Below are positions 14,514 through 22,111 of a stretch of DNA of 31,254 nucleotides, piece after piece (the first letter of the stretch is position 1; every line of letters begins with the position of its first letter). Source of the DNA: JBAXZR01 sp041670165 (GTDB lineage Bacteria > Bacillota > Clostridia > Christensenellales > UBA1242); contig JBAXZR010000014.1 of the NCBI GenBank assembly GCA_041670165.1, forward strand, positions 1 to 31,254, given 5' to 3'. A model generated the notes under the pieces. It saw only the letters and a list, made by a program, of their open reading frames with translations, had not been told where the DNA came from and made no database searches. The translations under genes and the position numbers were made by a program.

Positions 14514-15689
14514 TTAGTTGTTTTTTAAATTTAAAACATAGTCAACATCTTTGTCACCACGACCAGAAAGATTGATTATGATATTTTTGCCTTTGCCAAG
14601 AATTGATGCAAGTTTCATTCCATAGGAAACTGCGTGAGCACTTTCCAAGGCAGGAATGATGCCTTCAATTTTTGATAACGCAAAAAAAGCATCAAGAGCT
14701 TCACAATCTGAAATCGTTACATATTTTACCCTTTTTATTTCGTTTAGATATGCGTGTTCTGGACCAACAGAAGGATAATCAAGTCCACTTGCAATTGAAT
14801 AAGCATCAACAAGCTTTCCATTTTCATCTTCAAGAACCAAACTTTTGAAGCCGTGCAAAATGTCTTTTTTGCCAAAAGTGATACTTGCTGCGTTTTCACC
14901 AAGTTTGTTGCCTTTTCCAAGTGGTTCAACTCCATAGAGCTCAACTTCATCATTGTTTAAAAATGCGTTAAATATTCCCATGGCATTCGAGCCTCCACCA
15001 ACGCAGGCAACAATTGCGTTTGGCAAAGTGTTATTCAATTTTTCAAATTGCTTTTTTGCTTCTTTTCCAACAACAGATTGAAATTCTTTCACAATTGTTG
15101 GAAATGGGTGTGGTCCAACGACTGAACCGATGCAATAAAGTGCCGTTTTGTAATTTTTTTCATAAAATATAAAAGCTTCATCAACAGCATCTTTAAGTGT
15201 TCTTCCGCCAGTCTTTACACAAAAAACATCAGCACCAAGCAGTTTCATTTTCTGCACATTAATATATTGTTTGTTAACATCAATTTCACCCATAAAAATT
15301 TTGCATTCAAGCCCAACCAAAGCACAAGCAGTTGCAAGAGCCAAGCCATGTTGTCCTGCTCCTGTTTCTCCAATAACAACCTTTTTGCCCATATATTTTG
15401 CAAGCAAAACTTCACCAATGCAATGATTGATTTTGTGAGCCCCAGTATGATTCAAATCTTCTCTTTTTAAAAATATATTTGCTCCACCAATTTGATTTGT
15501 GAGTTTTTTGCAAAAATATAATGGTGTTGGTCTTCCTTGGTATGTTTTTCTTAGCAAGGAAAGTTCTTCAATAAAATTTTTGTCTTTAATAAGTTTCAAG
15601 TATGCTTCATAAACTCGATTTAATTCTTCCTTTAAAATGCTAGACACATAACTTCCGCCAAATTCTCCAAAATATCCATTGTTTTTCAT
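14514..15689 (-). CDS. trpB: Tryptophan synthase beta subunit
   Basis: A 391-residue TrpB of normal length. PLP-binding Lys86 lies in HTGAHKINH, catalytic Glu108 in GETGAGQHG, and the phosphate-binding loop GGGSNAMG is at 231-238. The start motif 'GYFGEFGGSYV' is typical of the main TrpB1 family. It joins indole (or indole made by TrpA) with L-serine to give L-tryptophan. No trpA or other trp gene is adjacent on either side, so here it may serve indole salvage, unless trpA is elsewhere. It is controlled by an attenuator with a leader peptide (15709-15880). AAGGAG lies about 9 bases ahead of the ATG. Confidence 0.96.
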   Translation of the reverse strand: MKNNGYFGEFGGSYVSSILKEELNRVYEAYLKLIKDKNFIEELSLLRKTYQGRPTPLYFCKKLTNQIGGANIFLKREDLNHTGAHKINHCIGEVLLAKYMGKKVVIGETGAGQHGLALATACALVGLECKIFMGEIDVNKQYINVQKMKLLGADVFCVKTGGRTLKDAVDEAFIFYEKNYKTALYCIGSVVGPHPFPTIVKEFQSVVGKEAKKQFEKLNNTLPNAIVACVGGGSNAMGIFNAFLNNDEVELYGVEPLGKGNKLGENAASITFGKKDILHGFKSLVLEDENGKLVDAYSIASGLDYPSVGPEHAYLNEIKRVKYVTISDCEALDAFFALSKIEGIIPALESAHAVSYGMKLASILGKGKNIIINLSGRGDKDVDYVLNLKNN

Positions 15690-15708
15690 AATAACATTCT
15701 CCTTTTTT

Positions 15709-15752
15709 TAAAAAAAACCCGTCGTAGTTTTTTTTCAAAACATACCAACGGG
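15709..15752 (-). terminator. Attenuator terminator in the trpB leader
   Basis: On the minus strand CCCGTTGGTA (15743-15752) pairs with TACGACGGG (15718-15726) with one bulge, followed by eight or more T. It lies about 20 bases before the trpB start codon, between the leader peptide and the gene, which is the position of a transcription attenuator. Confidence 0.85.
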
Positions 15753-15830
15753 CTAAAGAGATTATATTATAAATAATTTAATCCATTTAATATGTTTTGT
15801 GATGCCTTAAAGAAGCATTCACAAAACATA
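15736..15830 (-). promoter_or_regulatory. trp attenuator: alternative RNA hairpins
   Basis: Downstream of the leader peptide the RNA has a strong hairpin: TATGTTTTGTG (15820-15830) with CACAAAACATA (15791-15801), plus four inner pairs (15815-15818 with 15802-15805). The first arm is repeated as TATGTTTTG at 15736-15744, inside the terminator loop. The middle strand can therefore pair either with the upstream copy or with the terminator copy, which would hinder the terminator. In addition, 15865-15877 in the leader ORF can pair with 15777-15789 (13 positions, one G-U). These are the mutually exclusive structures expected of an attenuator; the exact order of events is inference. Confidence 0.7.
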
Positions 15831-15847
15831 AGTTTGCGAACGCCTTG

Positions 15848-15880
15848 TTAAGAACGCCACCAATTAAATGAATTAAACAT
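15848..15880 (-). CDS. trpL: trp leader peptide (MFNSFNWWRS)
   Basis: A 10-codon ORF with two adjacent Trp codons (TGG TGG, 15857-15862), preceded by AAGGAG (15889-15894) 8 bases ahead of the ATG and followed by attenuator structures and trpB. Ribosome stalling at tandem Trp codons when charged tRNA-Trp is scarce is the classical trp attenuation signal. Such leader peptides are best known in proteobacteria, whereas Bacillota more often use TRAP or T-box control, so this is notable. The Phe and Asn codons are not regulatory as far as can be seen. Confidence 0.85.
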   Translation of the reverse strand: MFNSFNWWRS

Positions 15881-15904
15881 ATTTTTTTCTCCTTCTATAC
15901 TTAT

Positions 15905-15933
15905 ATAGTATAATTTAAAAAATATTATGTCAA
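15905..15933 (-). promoter_or_regulatory. Promoter of the trpL-trpB unit
   Basis: On the minus strand TTGACA (15928-15933), a 17-bp spacer and TACTAT (15905-15910). The transcript would start just upstream of the leader peptide's ribosome binding site, giving a leader of about 210 bases before trpB. Confidence 0.8.
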
Positions 15934-16127
15934 CAAAAGGTGCAAAATATTTGAATTTTTAATAAATTTTTAAAACAAAATGGATTGAATTTTGAAAATA
16001 AATTAAAATTAGTATTTGAATTTTGATAATACAACAAAAAAACACTGTTTTTATTATATTTTTATACAAGTAATTTGTTTTGTAAAAAAATATCAATGTG
16101 ATAAACTAAGATAAGGAGATATTTTTT

Positions 16128-18062
16128 ATGTTAAAACAGTTCGGATTTGTAAGAGTTTCAGCAGTAAGCCCAGAATTGAAAGTTGCTGATATCAGTTTTA
16201 ATGTTCAAGAAATCATTAAACAAGTAAGTTATGCAAGCAATCTTGGCTCGCAAATTTTGACTTTTCCAGAACTTTGTTTAACAGGTTACACTTGTGGTGA
16301 TTTGTTTCTTCAAGACATTCTAATTAAAAATGCTGAAGAAGGGCTTGAAAGAATTTTGACTGAAACAAGCAAGCTTGAAACAATTTCAATTTTAGGAATG
16401 CCACTTAGAGTTGACAATCAACTTTTTAATGTTGCGGTTGTAATTAACAAAGGCAAAATTTTGGGCGTTGTGCCAAAAACTTATATTCCAAATTACAGTG
16501 AGTTTTATGAAAAACGCTATTTTGCAACAAGCCAAAATGCTTTAAGCAAAGACATTCAACTTCTTGGTCAAATTGTTCCTTTTGGTACAGACTTAATTTT
16601 TAAAGACAAACAAGATAAAGACATTTGTTTTGCAATTGAAATTTGTGAAGATTTGTGGAGTTTGTTTCCACCAAGCACCAAGCATACATTGAACGGCGCA
16701 AGCATGATTTTCAATTTGTCGGCAAGCAATGAAATTATCGGGAAATATGAATATAGAAAAAATTTGGTTAAAGGGCAGTCTTCAAAATGTATTTGTGCAT
16801 ATGTTTATGCTTCTTGCGGAACAAATGAATCAACTTGTGATGTTGTTTTTTCAGGACATTCCATGATTGCAGAAAATGGCATTATACTTGCTGAAAGTGA
16901 AAGGTTTAAGTTTGAGAGCCAACTTATCACTCAAGATGTTGACATAAAACGACTTATGAATCTTAGATACAAAGATATAAGTTATATGGGAGTTGTGAAC
17001 AAAGAACCAGTTAGACAAATCAATTTTGAACTTACGGATACAAACAAAAATTTGCTTAGAGAATATGAACCAAATCCTTTTGTTCCAGCTGATGAACTTA
17101 AACGCAATGTTAGATGCAGTGAAATTTTGAATATTCAATCTTGCGGGCTTGCTAAAAGATTGAAATATATTGGCTCATACAAAACTGTTATTGGAATTTC
17201 TGGTGGGCTTGATTCAACACTTGCTTTTTTGGTGATTATTGAAGCATACAAAAAACTTGGCATTTCAAATGACAATATTATTGCAGTTACAATGCCGGGG
17301 TTTGGAACTTCAAACAGAACTTACAACAACACTGTTAAACTCATTAAATCTTTTGGAGCTAATTTCAAGGAAATTGACATCAAACCTGCTTGTTTGCAAC
17401 ATTTAAAAGATATTGGACACGATATAAGTGTTCACGATGTTACCTATGAAAATGTTCAAGCAAGAGAACGCACTCAAATTTTAATGGATATTGGAAACAA
17501 AAACAATGCAATTGTTGTTGGAACGGGTGATCTTAGTGAACAAATGCTTGGCTGGTCAACATATAATGGCGATCATATGAGTATGTATTCTGTCAACAAT
17601 TCAATTCCCAAAACTCTTGTTAAATATCTTGTCAGATGGGCGGCGGATTTAAGTGAAAATGAAGAATGCAAAAAGACAATCTATGACATTCTTGACACTC
17701 CAATCAGCCCAGAACTTTTGCCAACTGATGAAAAAGGTGCAATAACTCAAAAAACTGAAAGTGTTGTTGGTCCTTATGTTTTGCATGATTTTTTCACATA
17801 TCATTTTCTTCGCTATGGAGCTGAGCCATCAAAAATTTTGTTAATAGCTGAAAAAGCTTTCAAAGGAATGTACACAAAAAAAGAAATTTTGCATTGGTTA
17901 AAATATTTCATTAAAAGATTTTTTAACAATCAATTTAAAAGAAATTGTGTTCCAGATGGTCCAAAAGTTGGAACAATAAGCATTTCACCTCGTGGCGATT
18001 TAAGAATGCCAAGTGATGCTGAAAGTTCGCTTTGGCTTGCTGATCTTGCCGATTTGGAATAA
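16128..18062 (+). CDS. nadE: Glutamine-dependent NAD+ synthetase
   Basis: A 644-residue two-domain enzyme. The N-terminal nitrilase-type glutaminase domain has the triad Glu48 (FPELCLTGY), Lys117 (VPKTYIPNY) and Cys173 (IEICEDLW). It releases ammonia from glutamine. The C-terminal synthetase domain has the ATP-pyrophosphatase loop GISGGLDST (356-364) and 'VVGTGDLSE'. It amidates nicotinic acid adenine dinucleotide to NAD+, the last step of NAD synthesis. Length is normal. AAGGAG lies about 9 bases ahead of the ATG. It is transcribed alone, diverging from trpL-trpB, with its own terminator. Confidence 0.97.
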   Translation: MLKQFGFVRVSAVSPELKVADISFNVQEIIKQVSYASNLGSQILTFPELCLTGYTCGDLFLQDILIKNAEEGLERILTETSKLETISILGMPLRVDNQLFNVAVVINKGKILGVVPKTYIPNYSEFYEKRYFATSQNALSKDIQLLGQIVPFGTDLIFKDKQDKDICFAIEICEDLWSLFPPSTKHTLNGASMIFNLSASNEIIGKYEYRKNLVKGQSSKCICAYVYASCGTNESTCDVVFSGHSMIAENGIILAESERFKFESQLITQDVDIKRLMNLRYKDISYMGVVNKEPVRQINFELTDTNKNLLREYEPNPFVPADELKRNVRCSEILNIQSCGLAKRLKYIGSYKTVIGISGGLDSTLAFLVIIEAYKKLGISNDNIIAVTMPGFGTSNRTYNNTVKLIKSFGANFKEIDIKPACLQHLKDIGHDISVHDVTYENVQARERTQILMDIGNKNNAIVVGTGDLSEQMLGWSTYNGDHMSMYSVNNSIPKTLVKYLVRWAADLSENEECKKTIYDILDTPISPELLPTDEKGAITQKTESVVGPYVLHDFFTYHFLRYGAEPSKILLIAEKAFKGMYTKKEILHWLKYFIKRFFNNQFKRNCVPDGPKVGTISISPRGDLRMPSDAESSLWLADLADLE

Positions 18063-18074
18063 AATTGAATTTTA

Positions 18075-18106
18075 AAAAGGAGTCGTAACATTTTACGACT
18101 CCTTTT
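18075..18106 (+). terminator. Terminator of nadE
   Basis: A perfect 14-bp stem (18075-18088 with 18093-18106) encloses a 4-nt loop. A4/T4 at its base lets it work in both directions, serving also the leftward operon ending at 18149. Confidence 0.9.
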
Positions 18107-18148
18107 ACTTATTAAATTTTTTATCTATAGAAATGATTTTGCATTTAG

Positions 18149-18547
18149 TTAAATTGCTGTGTCAAGAGCAAAGTATACAATTGTTTCAAGGGCAAGGAGA
18201 GAATTTATTGCATTAGTTTGCGATGAAAAAGGGTGAGTGTGAATCATTCCGTTGTCGTCCATCAAAACTCCATGATAAGTGATTTTGTGATGGCAAAATT
18301 CAAATATTTTTTGTCTTATCTTTTCATCTTCAATTTTTGAAATTTCTTCCATAAATAATCCCATATCGCTTGCAACAAAGTTTCCATTTTCTTCAACAAT
18401 GAAAATTGGAAATGTTTTTCCGTTAAGTCTTTTTTGAATTGTTGCGACTGCGTTTACACCTTCTAGCCCTTCAATTTGCTTTTTAAGAATAACGGTTTTA
18501 GCACACAAACTATCTAAAAAAGTTTTGATTAATTCTTCTTTATTCAT
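18149..18547 (-). CDS. Unknown small protein, DUF1828-like pattern (third gene of operon)
   Basis: A 132-residue soluble protein. The pattern 'TFPIFIVEENGNFVASDMGLF' (residues about 44-64), followed by helices and the ending 'VYFALDTA', is shared with the preceding gene ('PFPIFVYVNDDGSFEFSDNGF ... CFALDST'). The two are likely paralogues. The 'dG-f-x-x-S/T-D-x-G' strand-turn is reminiscent of DUF1828-type proteins of unknown function; this is a resemblance only. The start at 18547 overlaps the upstream stop codon as ATGA, and GGGG precedes it. The longer frame from 18592 is rejected because the ATGA overlap and tight operon spacing fit better. Confidence 0.65.
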   Translation of the reverse strand: MNKEELIKTFLDSLCAKTVILKKQIEGLEGVNAVATIQKRLNGKTFPIFIVEENGNFVASDMGLFMEEISKIEDEKIRQKIFEFCHHKITYHGVLMDDNGMIHTHPFSSQTNAINSLLALETIVYFALDTAI

Positions 18548-18900
18548 TTTGTAACCCCCTGACCAAGGAAAGTGCTGTCTAGTGCAAAGCAAAGTGAAAC
18601 AAAATTTCCAAGCATTTTTTCTTTTTCTTCTGATGTAACGGCTTTTGCAAAAAGTTTTGTTCCGTCAAAATCAAAATTAAACATTTTTGCAACCATCTTA
18701 ATGCCGTTAACAGCAGATTCATTCTTGCCAAAATCTGAATTGATGAAACCATTATCAGAAAATTCAAAAGAGCCGTCATCATTCACATAAACAAAAATTG
18801 GAAAAGGTTCATTTGTAAAAATTGAATAAAATCCACATTCAACAAAATAACCATTTTTTGTTTCAACTGCATTCCATTCTCCAAATTTCGGATCGCTCAT
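18544..18900 (-). CDS. Unknown small protein, DUF1828-like pattern (second gene of operon)
   Basis: A 118-residue soluble protein with 'FPIFVYVNDDGSFEFSDNGF' in the middle and 'SLCFALDST' near the end, paralogous to the next gene. The start at 18900 (MSDPKFGEW) has AAAGGAG 7 bases upstream. The frame could be extended to 18933 but that would overlap the first gene by 32 bases. It lies one base after the stop codon of the first gene and overlaps the third by 4 bases, so all three are translationally coupled. Function is not recognised. Confidence 0.65.
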   Translation of the reverse strand: MSDPKFGEWNAVETKNGYFVECGFYSIFTNEPFPIFVYVNDDGSFEFSDNGFINSDFGKNESAVNGIKMVAKMFNFDFDGTKLFAKAVTSEEKEKMLGNFVSLCFALDSTFLGQGVTK

Positions 18901-18901
18901 T

Positions 18902-20074
18902 TCACACTCCTTTAGACAATTGACTTCTCTCAAATTTCCATTCTTTTTTTTTGTTTTTTCTTTCTTCTGATTTTGAAGGTTTCTTTTCTATTTGCCAACC
19001 AAGACTAACATATGGTTTGCTATCCACGGGATTGTTTCCTAATAAACTTGAATGGTAAACTGCTCTTTTAATAAAATCAACTGTTTTTCTGTCATATATT
19101 ACTCTAAAATTTGTTTTTGGTGGAATAATTTGAGTTGTACCAAGAATTTTGGTAAGATTAAAATCTTTAATTGGCATTTTTTCATCAATTTCAACCATAT
19201 CATTTCCAAAATTAAAATCATTTTCACATAAATACAAAAATTCCCTTGCAGTGTCAACAGGATAGCCACTATTCATTTCAATTTTTGAAGCAAACCACTT
19301 TCCAAATACTCTTGTTTTGTCAAATGTTTTTTTGATTGCTACAAAATCAACATTTAATGAGACTTCGTGGAATAATTCTTCTTCTTCGGTTATTGTGTGA
19401 AAATGTGAACCTTTAACATAATTCATTGGATACATTTTTTTTCCAACAAATCTTTTTGAACTGTGGCAAATTGTTTTTTCAGCATCAAATCTAAAAATTG
19501 AAACAGCACGAGTAACATCGGCATTTGGGTACAAAGTTAAACTTACTTCTTCAGGCTTGCTATCATCGTATATTTTGGTTAGTTTTTTAGAAAGCACAAG
19601 CACATCAATTTTTTTTGAATCAGTCATGCTTGGTGTTAGGTAAATTTTTTCATTATAGCAATATGACATATCAAAACCTTTCACTTGGTATAAGATTTTG
19701 TCATCAACAATTGTTTCATCTCTAACAAGTGCTTTTGGTGAAAACAGCAAAGAAGCAATTTGCATGTTAGAAAGAAAAAACAAACTCTTTTGTCTGTGTG
19801 TCAAATTTCCTTCTTCAATCAATTCTCTAGCTGTAGGAATGTCAGAAATGGAAGTATTTGAATCAACATAAGTGTTTGTTTCAACAAAGTTTGCAGGAAC
19901 TTTTTGGAGTTCAGGATTGGTTAGAAAATTCCACAAAGAATTTTTGATTTTTGAATTATTAGATGGAATTGCTTCAACAAATTCATTATTACTTTTAATT
20001 TCATTGTTAGAAACGCTTGCATTTGAACCTTTCAAGCAATTTTCAAATTTTTTCTTATCCTTAAGTTTTTCCAT
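18902..20074 (-). CDS. Unknown 390-residue protein (first gene of three-gene operon)
   Basis: A soluble protein without signal peptide or membrane segment. Residues 1-45 are polar and probably disordered. The middle (about 80-260) looks alpha/beta, and the C-terminus (about 370-390) is strongly basic (KKPSKSEERKNKKKEWKFER), suggesting nucleic acid or membrane-surface contact. One distinctive stretch is 'KGSHFHTITEEEELFHEVSLN' (about 226-246), which has several His and Glu that could bind metal. No family was recognised. AAGGAAGG lies 4-5 bases ahead of the ATG. It is followed by two small paralogous genes with no spacing, so the three products probably act together. Confidence 0.6.
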   Translation of the reverse strand: MEKLKDKKKFENCLKGSNASVSNNEIKSNNEFVEAIPSNNSKIKNSLWNFLTNPELQKVPANFVETNTYVDSNTSISDIPTARELIEEGNLTHRQKSLFFLSNMQIASLLFSPKALVRDETIVDDKILYQVKGFDMSYCYNEKIYLTPSMTDSKKIDVLVLSKKLTKIYDDSKPEEVSLTLYPNADVTRAVSIFRFDAEKTICHSSKRFVGKKMYPMNYVKGSHFHTITEEEELFHEVSLNVDFVAIKKTFDKTRVFGKWFASKIEMNSGYPVDTAREFLYLCENDFNFGNDMVEIDEKMPIKDFNLTKILGTTQIIPPKTNFRVIYDRKTVDFIKRAVYHSSLLGNNPVDSKPYVSLGWQIEKKPSKSEERKNKKKEWKFERSQLSKGV

Positions 20075-20151
20075 GATGCCTTCCTTTTAATAAAATAAAA
20101 TTTGGTTGGAAGAATATTAAGTTTTTTCTTTGGAATTTTACTCTCGAATAT

Positions 20152-20213
20152 AGACATTAAAATGTCTTTTCTTTGTTCATTAATATAATAAGTCAGGTGT
20201 GAATAAATGTCAA
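20152..20213 (-). promoter_or_regulatory. Promoter and palindrome of the three-gene unknown operon
   Basis: On the minus strand TTGACA (20208-20213), a 17-bp spacer and TATTAT (20185-20190) form a strong promoter. About 18 bases further on is a palindrome, AGACAT-tttA-ATGTCT (20152-20167), near position +11 to +26 of the transcript. It could be an operator or an mRNA hairpin. The leader is about 100 bases long. Confidence 0.7.
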
Positions 20214-20220
20214 GAAACAA

Positions 20221-20586
20221 TATTTTTGGTGTTAGGTTTTAAAAAAAATTCCCAAAACCGCAAGTGTAATGATTTTGTCACATAAATTTAAGCTTGCTAT
20301 GTCCAAATTTCTACAATTAATTGGACAAATCAATGATTTACAATGCTTGTTGTGTAACAAACCTTTAACAAATATATTAAATTTTTAAGTGATTATCACA
20401 TAATCGTTCATTATATTGAGCATATTAGACAGGCTAAACTTGTTGTAAAAAAATCAATAATTTAATTTACAAAATGATTTTTACTTTTTGTAAAAATATT
20501 ACATTATTAAAATAAGGTTGTTTATTATCTTTTTATATTTTTATTGCTAGATTTTGTAATTTATGCTTTAGCTTTTTTTTGAAAAG
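20221..20586. other. Intergenic region, nothing recognised
   Basis: About 366 AT-rich bases between the unknown operon's promoter and the VanW gene's stop codon. No ORF with a ribosome binding site, no clear terminator and no repeat was found. Confidence 0.4.
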
Positions 20587-22017
20587 TTAAATGATTTTTG
20601 TTGGCAAAGCAAGATATTCTGGCAGTTCTTCAGTTCCTTCAACCAAAATGCCTTGAATTGGTGCGTATCTTGATTTTCTGAGTAGTTTTGAAGAAATAAG
20701 TTTGCCATCAACATATGTGTCTAAATATGCTTCAGCTTCAAGCCCGTCTTTTGGTTGTTTAATTCTGTGAAATTCACCTTTATAAATTACATAGTTTGAG
20801 TACTCGCCAGCTTCGTCAGCAACAATTTTGTCGCCCTTTGGAGCGTTTTTCTTAACAATTACACTTCTTCTATCAATTTTTTTGCCTTCTTCAAGTGGCT
20901 TTCCATAGATTTCTGCAATTGCTTCAGTTCCGATTGTGCGGGAAGCAATATAAATTGGGTAGCTTTGATTGTTTACAAATCGCATGTCATTACTGTTATA
21001 TGTAACCATTGCATCAAAACCAGCTCGAACATAACCAACTTGAAGTGAATGGCAATGACTTTCTGAAATCTCAAGACCAGCAAGAAGAGCTGCATTGTAA
21101 ACGGTTGTTGATGCCTGACATAGTCCACCACCATATTCTTTGACAAATTCACCATTCATAATTATGTTTGCTTTGAAAAATCCATTTTCTCCGCTAGGAC
21201 AACCAACAAGACTGTTAAATGAAAAACTTTCCCCAGGGTTAATTACTGTCCCATTGATTTTTTTAAGTGCAAGAGAAATGTTTTTTCCTCTTCCAGAAGA
21301 TGGTTCATCAAAACTTGTTGAAAAAGAGCTTCTAAGTTTAAGTCTTTGCTTAACACTAGAAAGAGTTTCTTTTGCAGGAATTTCATCAAAAGGAATTTCA
21401 AGAGAAACTTTGTTGCTCTTTTCAAAAGCGGAATCAATTTGAGAAATTAAAAGTGCTTTGTTAATTTTTTTACCTGCCACGGGAGGTGTTATGTCAAAAG
21501 TGCTGTCAGCATTAAAAACAACCTTTGCTTCAATGGGTTCTTTTTCTTCTTTCAAACATGCTTCTTCAATTTTTTCTGTTAGTCCTGCAAGAACAAGGCG
21601 GATTGGAAGTGGTTCTTTGATTCCCATTTCTTTAATTTCTTTAAGAGTTTCTAGCCTTGCTTGGCGAGTGTTTTGTCTTGCTATGCGGTGGCTTTTTTCA
21701 ACGAGTTTTTGAGTTTCAGTTAGAACTTCAAAATCGCTACCTTTCCATGAATAGGATTTTTCTCCAGAAGTAAGCACAATTTCCGCTTCAGTATCACCAC
21801 TTGTGAGTGTCGATGCAACTGCTTGTGTGGCATTTTCAGGTTTCATTTGCGAAACATCAACTCTGCCAAGATATGAGCCGGTTGGAAATGTTGATGTGCC
21901 AACTATTCCTCTAAAAACAAAAAACCAAAGCAAAAAAATTGCCATTACAAAAAGCAATATTAGCCAAAGAATTTTTCCTGTGTTTCTTTTTGCTAGCGAT
22001 TTTGTTTCAGTTTGCAT
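20587..22017 (-). CDS. VanW-family protein, membrane-anchored
   Basis: A 476-residue protein. It has a short cytoplasmic N-terminus and one membrane segment (about 18-38). An extracellular region (about 50-225), spaced like the putative peptidoglycan-binding domains (PG_binding_4) of this family, is followed by a VanW domain: 'FNSLVGCPSGENGF', 'KEYGGGLCQASTTVYNAAL' and 'SHCHSLQVGYV', about residues 245-370. A short C-terminal domain follows. VanW-domain proteins occur with vancomycin-resistance genes, but most, like this one, are housekeeping envelope proteins of unknown activity; no van genes are present. The start at 22017 has GGAGG 6 bases upstream; the extension to 22050 is not supported. 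It diverges from the CCA-adding enzyme gene. Confidence 0.9.
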   Translation of the reverse strand: MQTETKSLAKRNTGKILWLILLFVMAIFLLWFFVFRGIVGTSTFPTGSYLGRVDVSQMKPENATQAVASTLTSGDTEAEIVLTSGEKSYSWKGSDFEVLTETQKLVEKSHRIARQNTRQARLETLKEIKEMGIKEPLPIRLVLAGLTEKIEEACLKEEKEPIEAKVVFNADSTFDITPPVAGKKINKALLISQIDSAFEKSNKVSLEIPFDEIPAKETLSSVKQRLKLRSSFSTSFDEPSSGRGKNISLALKKINGTVINPGESFSFNSLVGCPSGENGFFKANIIMNGEFVKEYGGGLCQASTTVYNAALLAGLEISESHCHSLQVGYVRAGFDAMVTYNSNDMRFVNNQSYPIYIASRTIGTEAIAEIYGKPLEEGKKIDRRSVIVKKNAPKGDKIVADEAGEYSNYVIYKGEFHRIKQPKDGLEAEAYLDTYVDGKLISSKLLRKSRYAPIQGILVEGTEELPEYLALPTKII

Positions 22018-22060
22018 TATGCCTCCAACATTTATAGGTAGTATTTGCATTTTGTTGTTG

Positions 22061-22105
22061 ATTATACTTTTTTTGTTTGTGGTAAAACATAAATTAGACT
22101 ATAAT
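22061..22105. promoter_or_regulatory. Divergent promoters for vanW-like and cca genes
   Basis: Rightward: TTGTGG (22077-22082), 17 bp, TATAAT (22100-22105). Leftward: TGTTTT, 17 bp, TATAAT (plus-strand ATTATA at 22061-22066). Both have perfect -10 boxes and weak -35 boxes, and they overlap in a region of less than 50 bases. Confidence 0.55.
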
Positions 22106-22111
22106 ATGGCT

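Noticed and set aside
15709..15900. T-box riboswitch ahead of trpB
   Set aside because: No T-box sequence (AGGGTGGNACCGCG-like) and no specifier stem were found, while a leader peptide with tandem Trp codons and ribosome binding site explains the leader.
20032..20220. 62-residue ORF on the minus strand overlapping the unknown operon's leader
   Set aside because: It covers the promoter -10 and the palindrome, lacks a ribosome binding site and overlaps the well-supported 390-residue gene.
20587..22017. Vancomycin resistance locus because of the VanW domain
   Set aside because: No vanH, ligase, vanX or two-component genes nearby; VanW domains are widespread in sensitive Bacillota.
21803..22111. 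N-terminal extension of the CCA-adding enzyme
   Set aside because: It runs antisense through the start of the vanW-like gene and both promoters; the family N-terminus matches the start at 22112.
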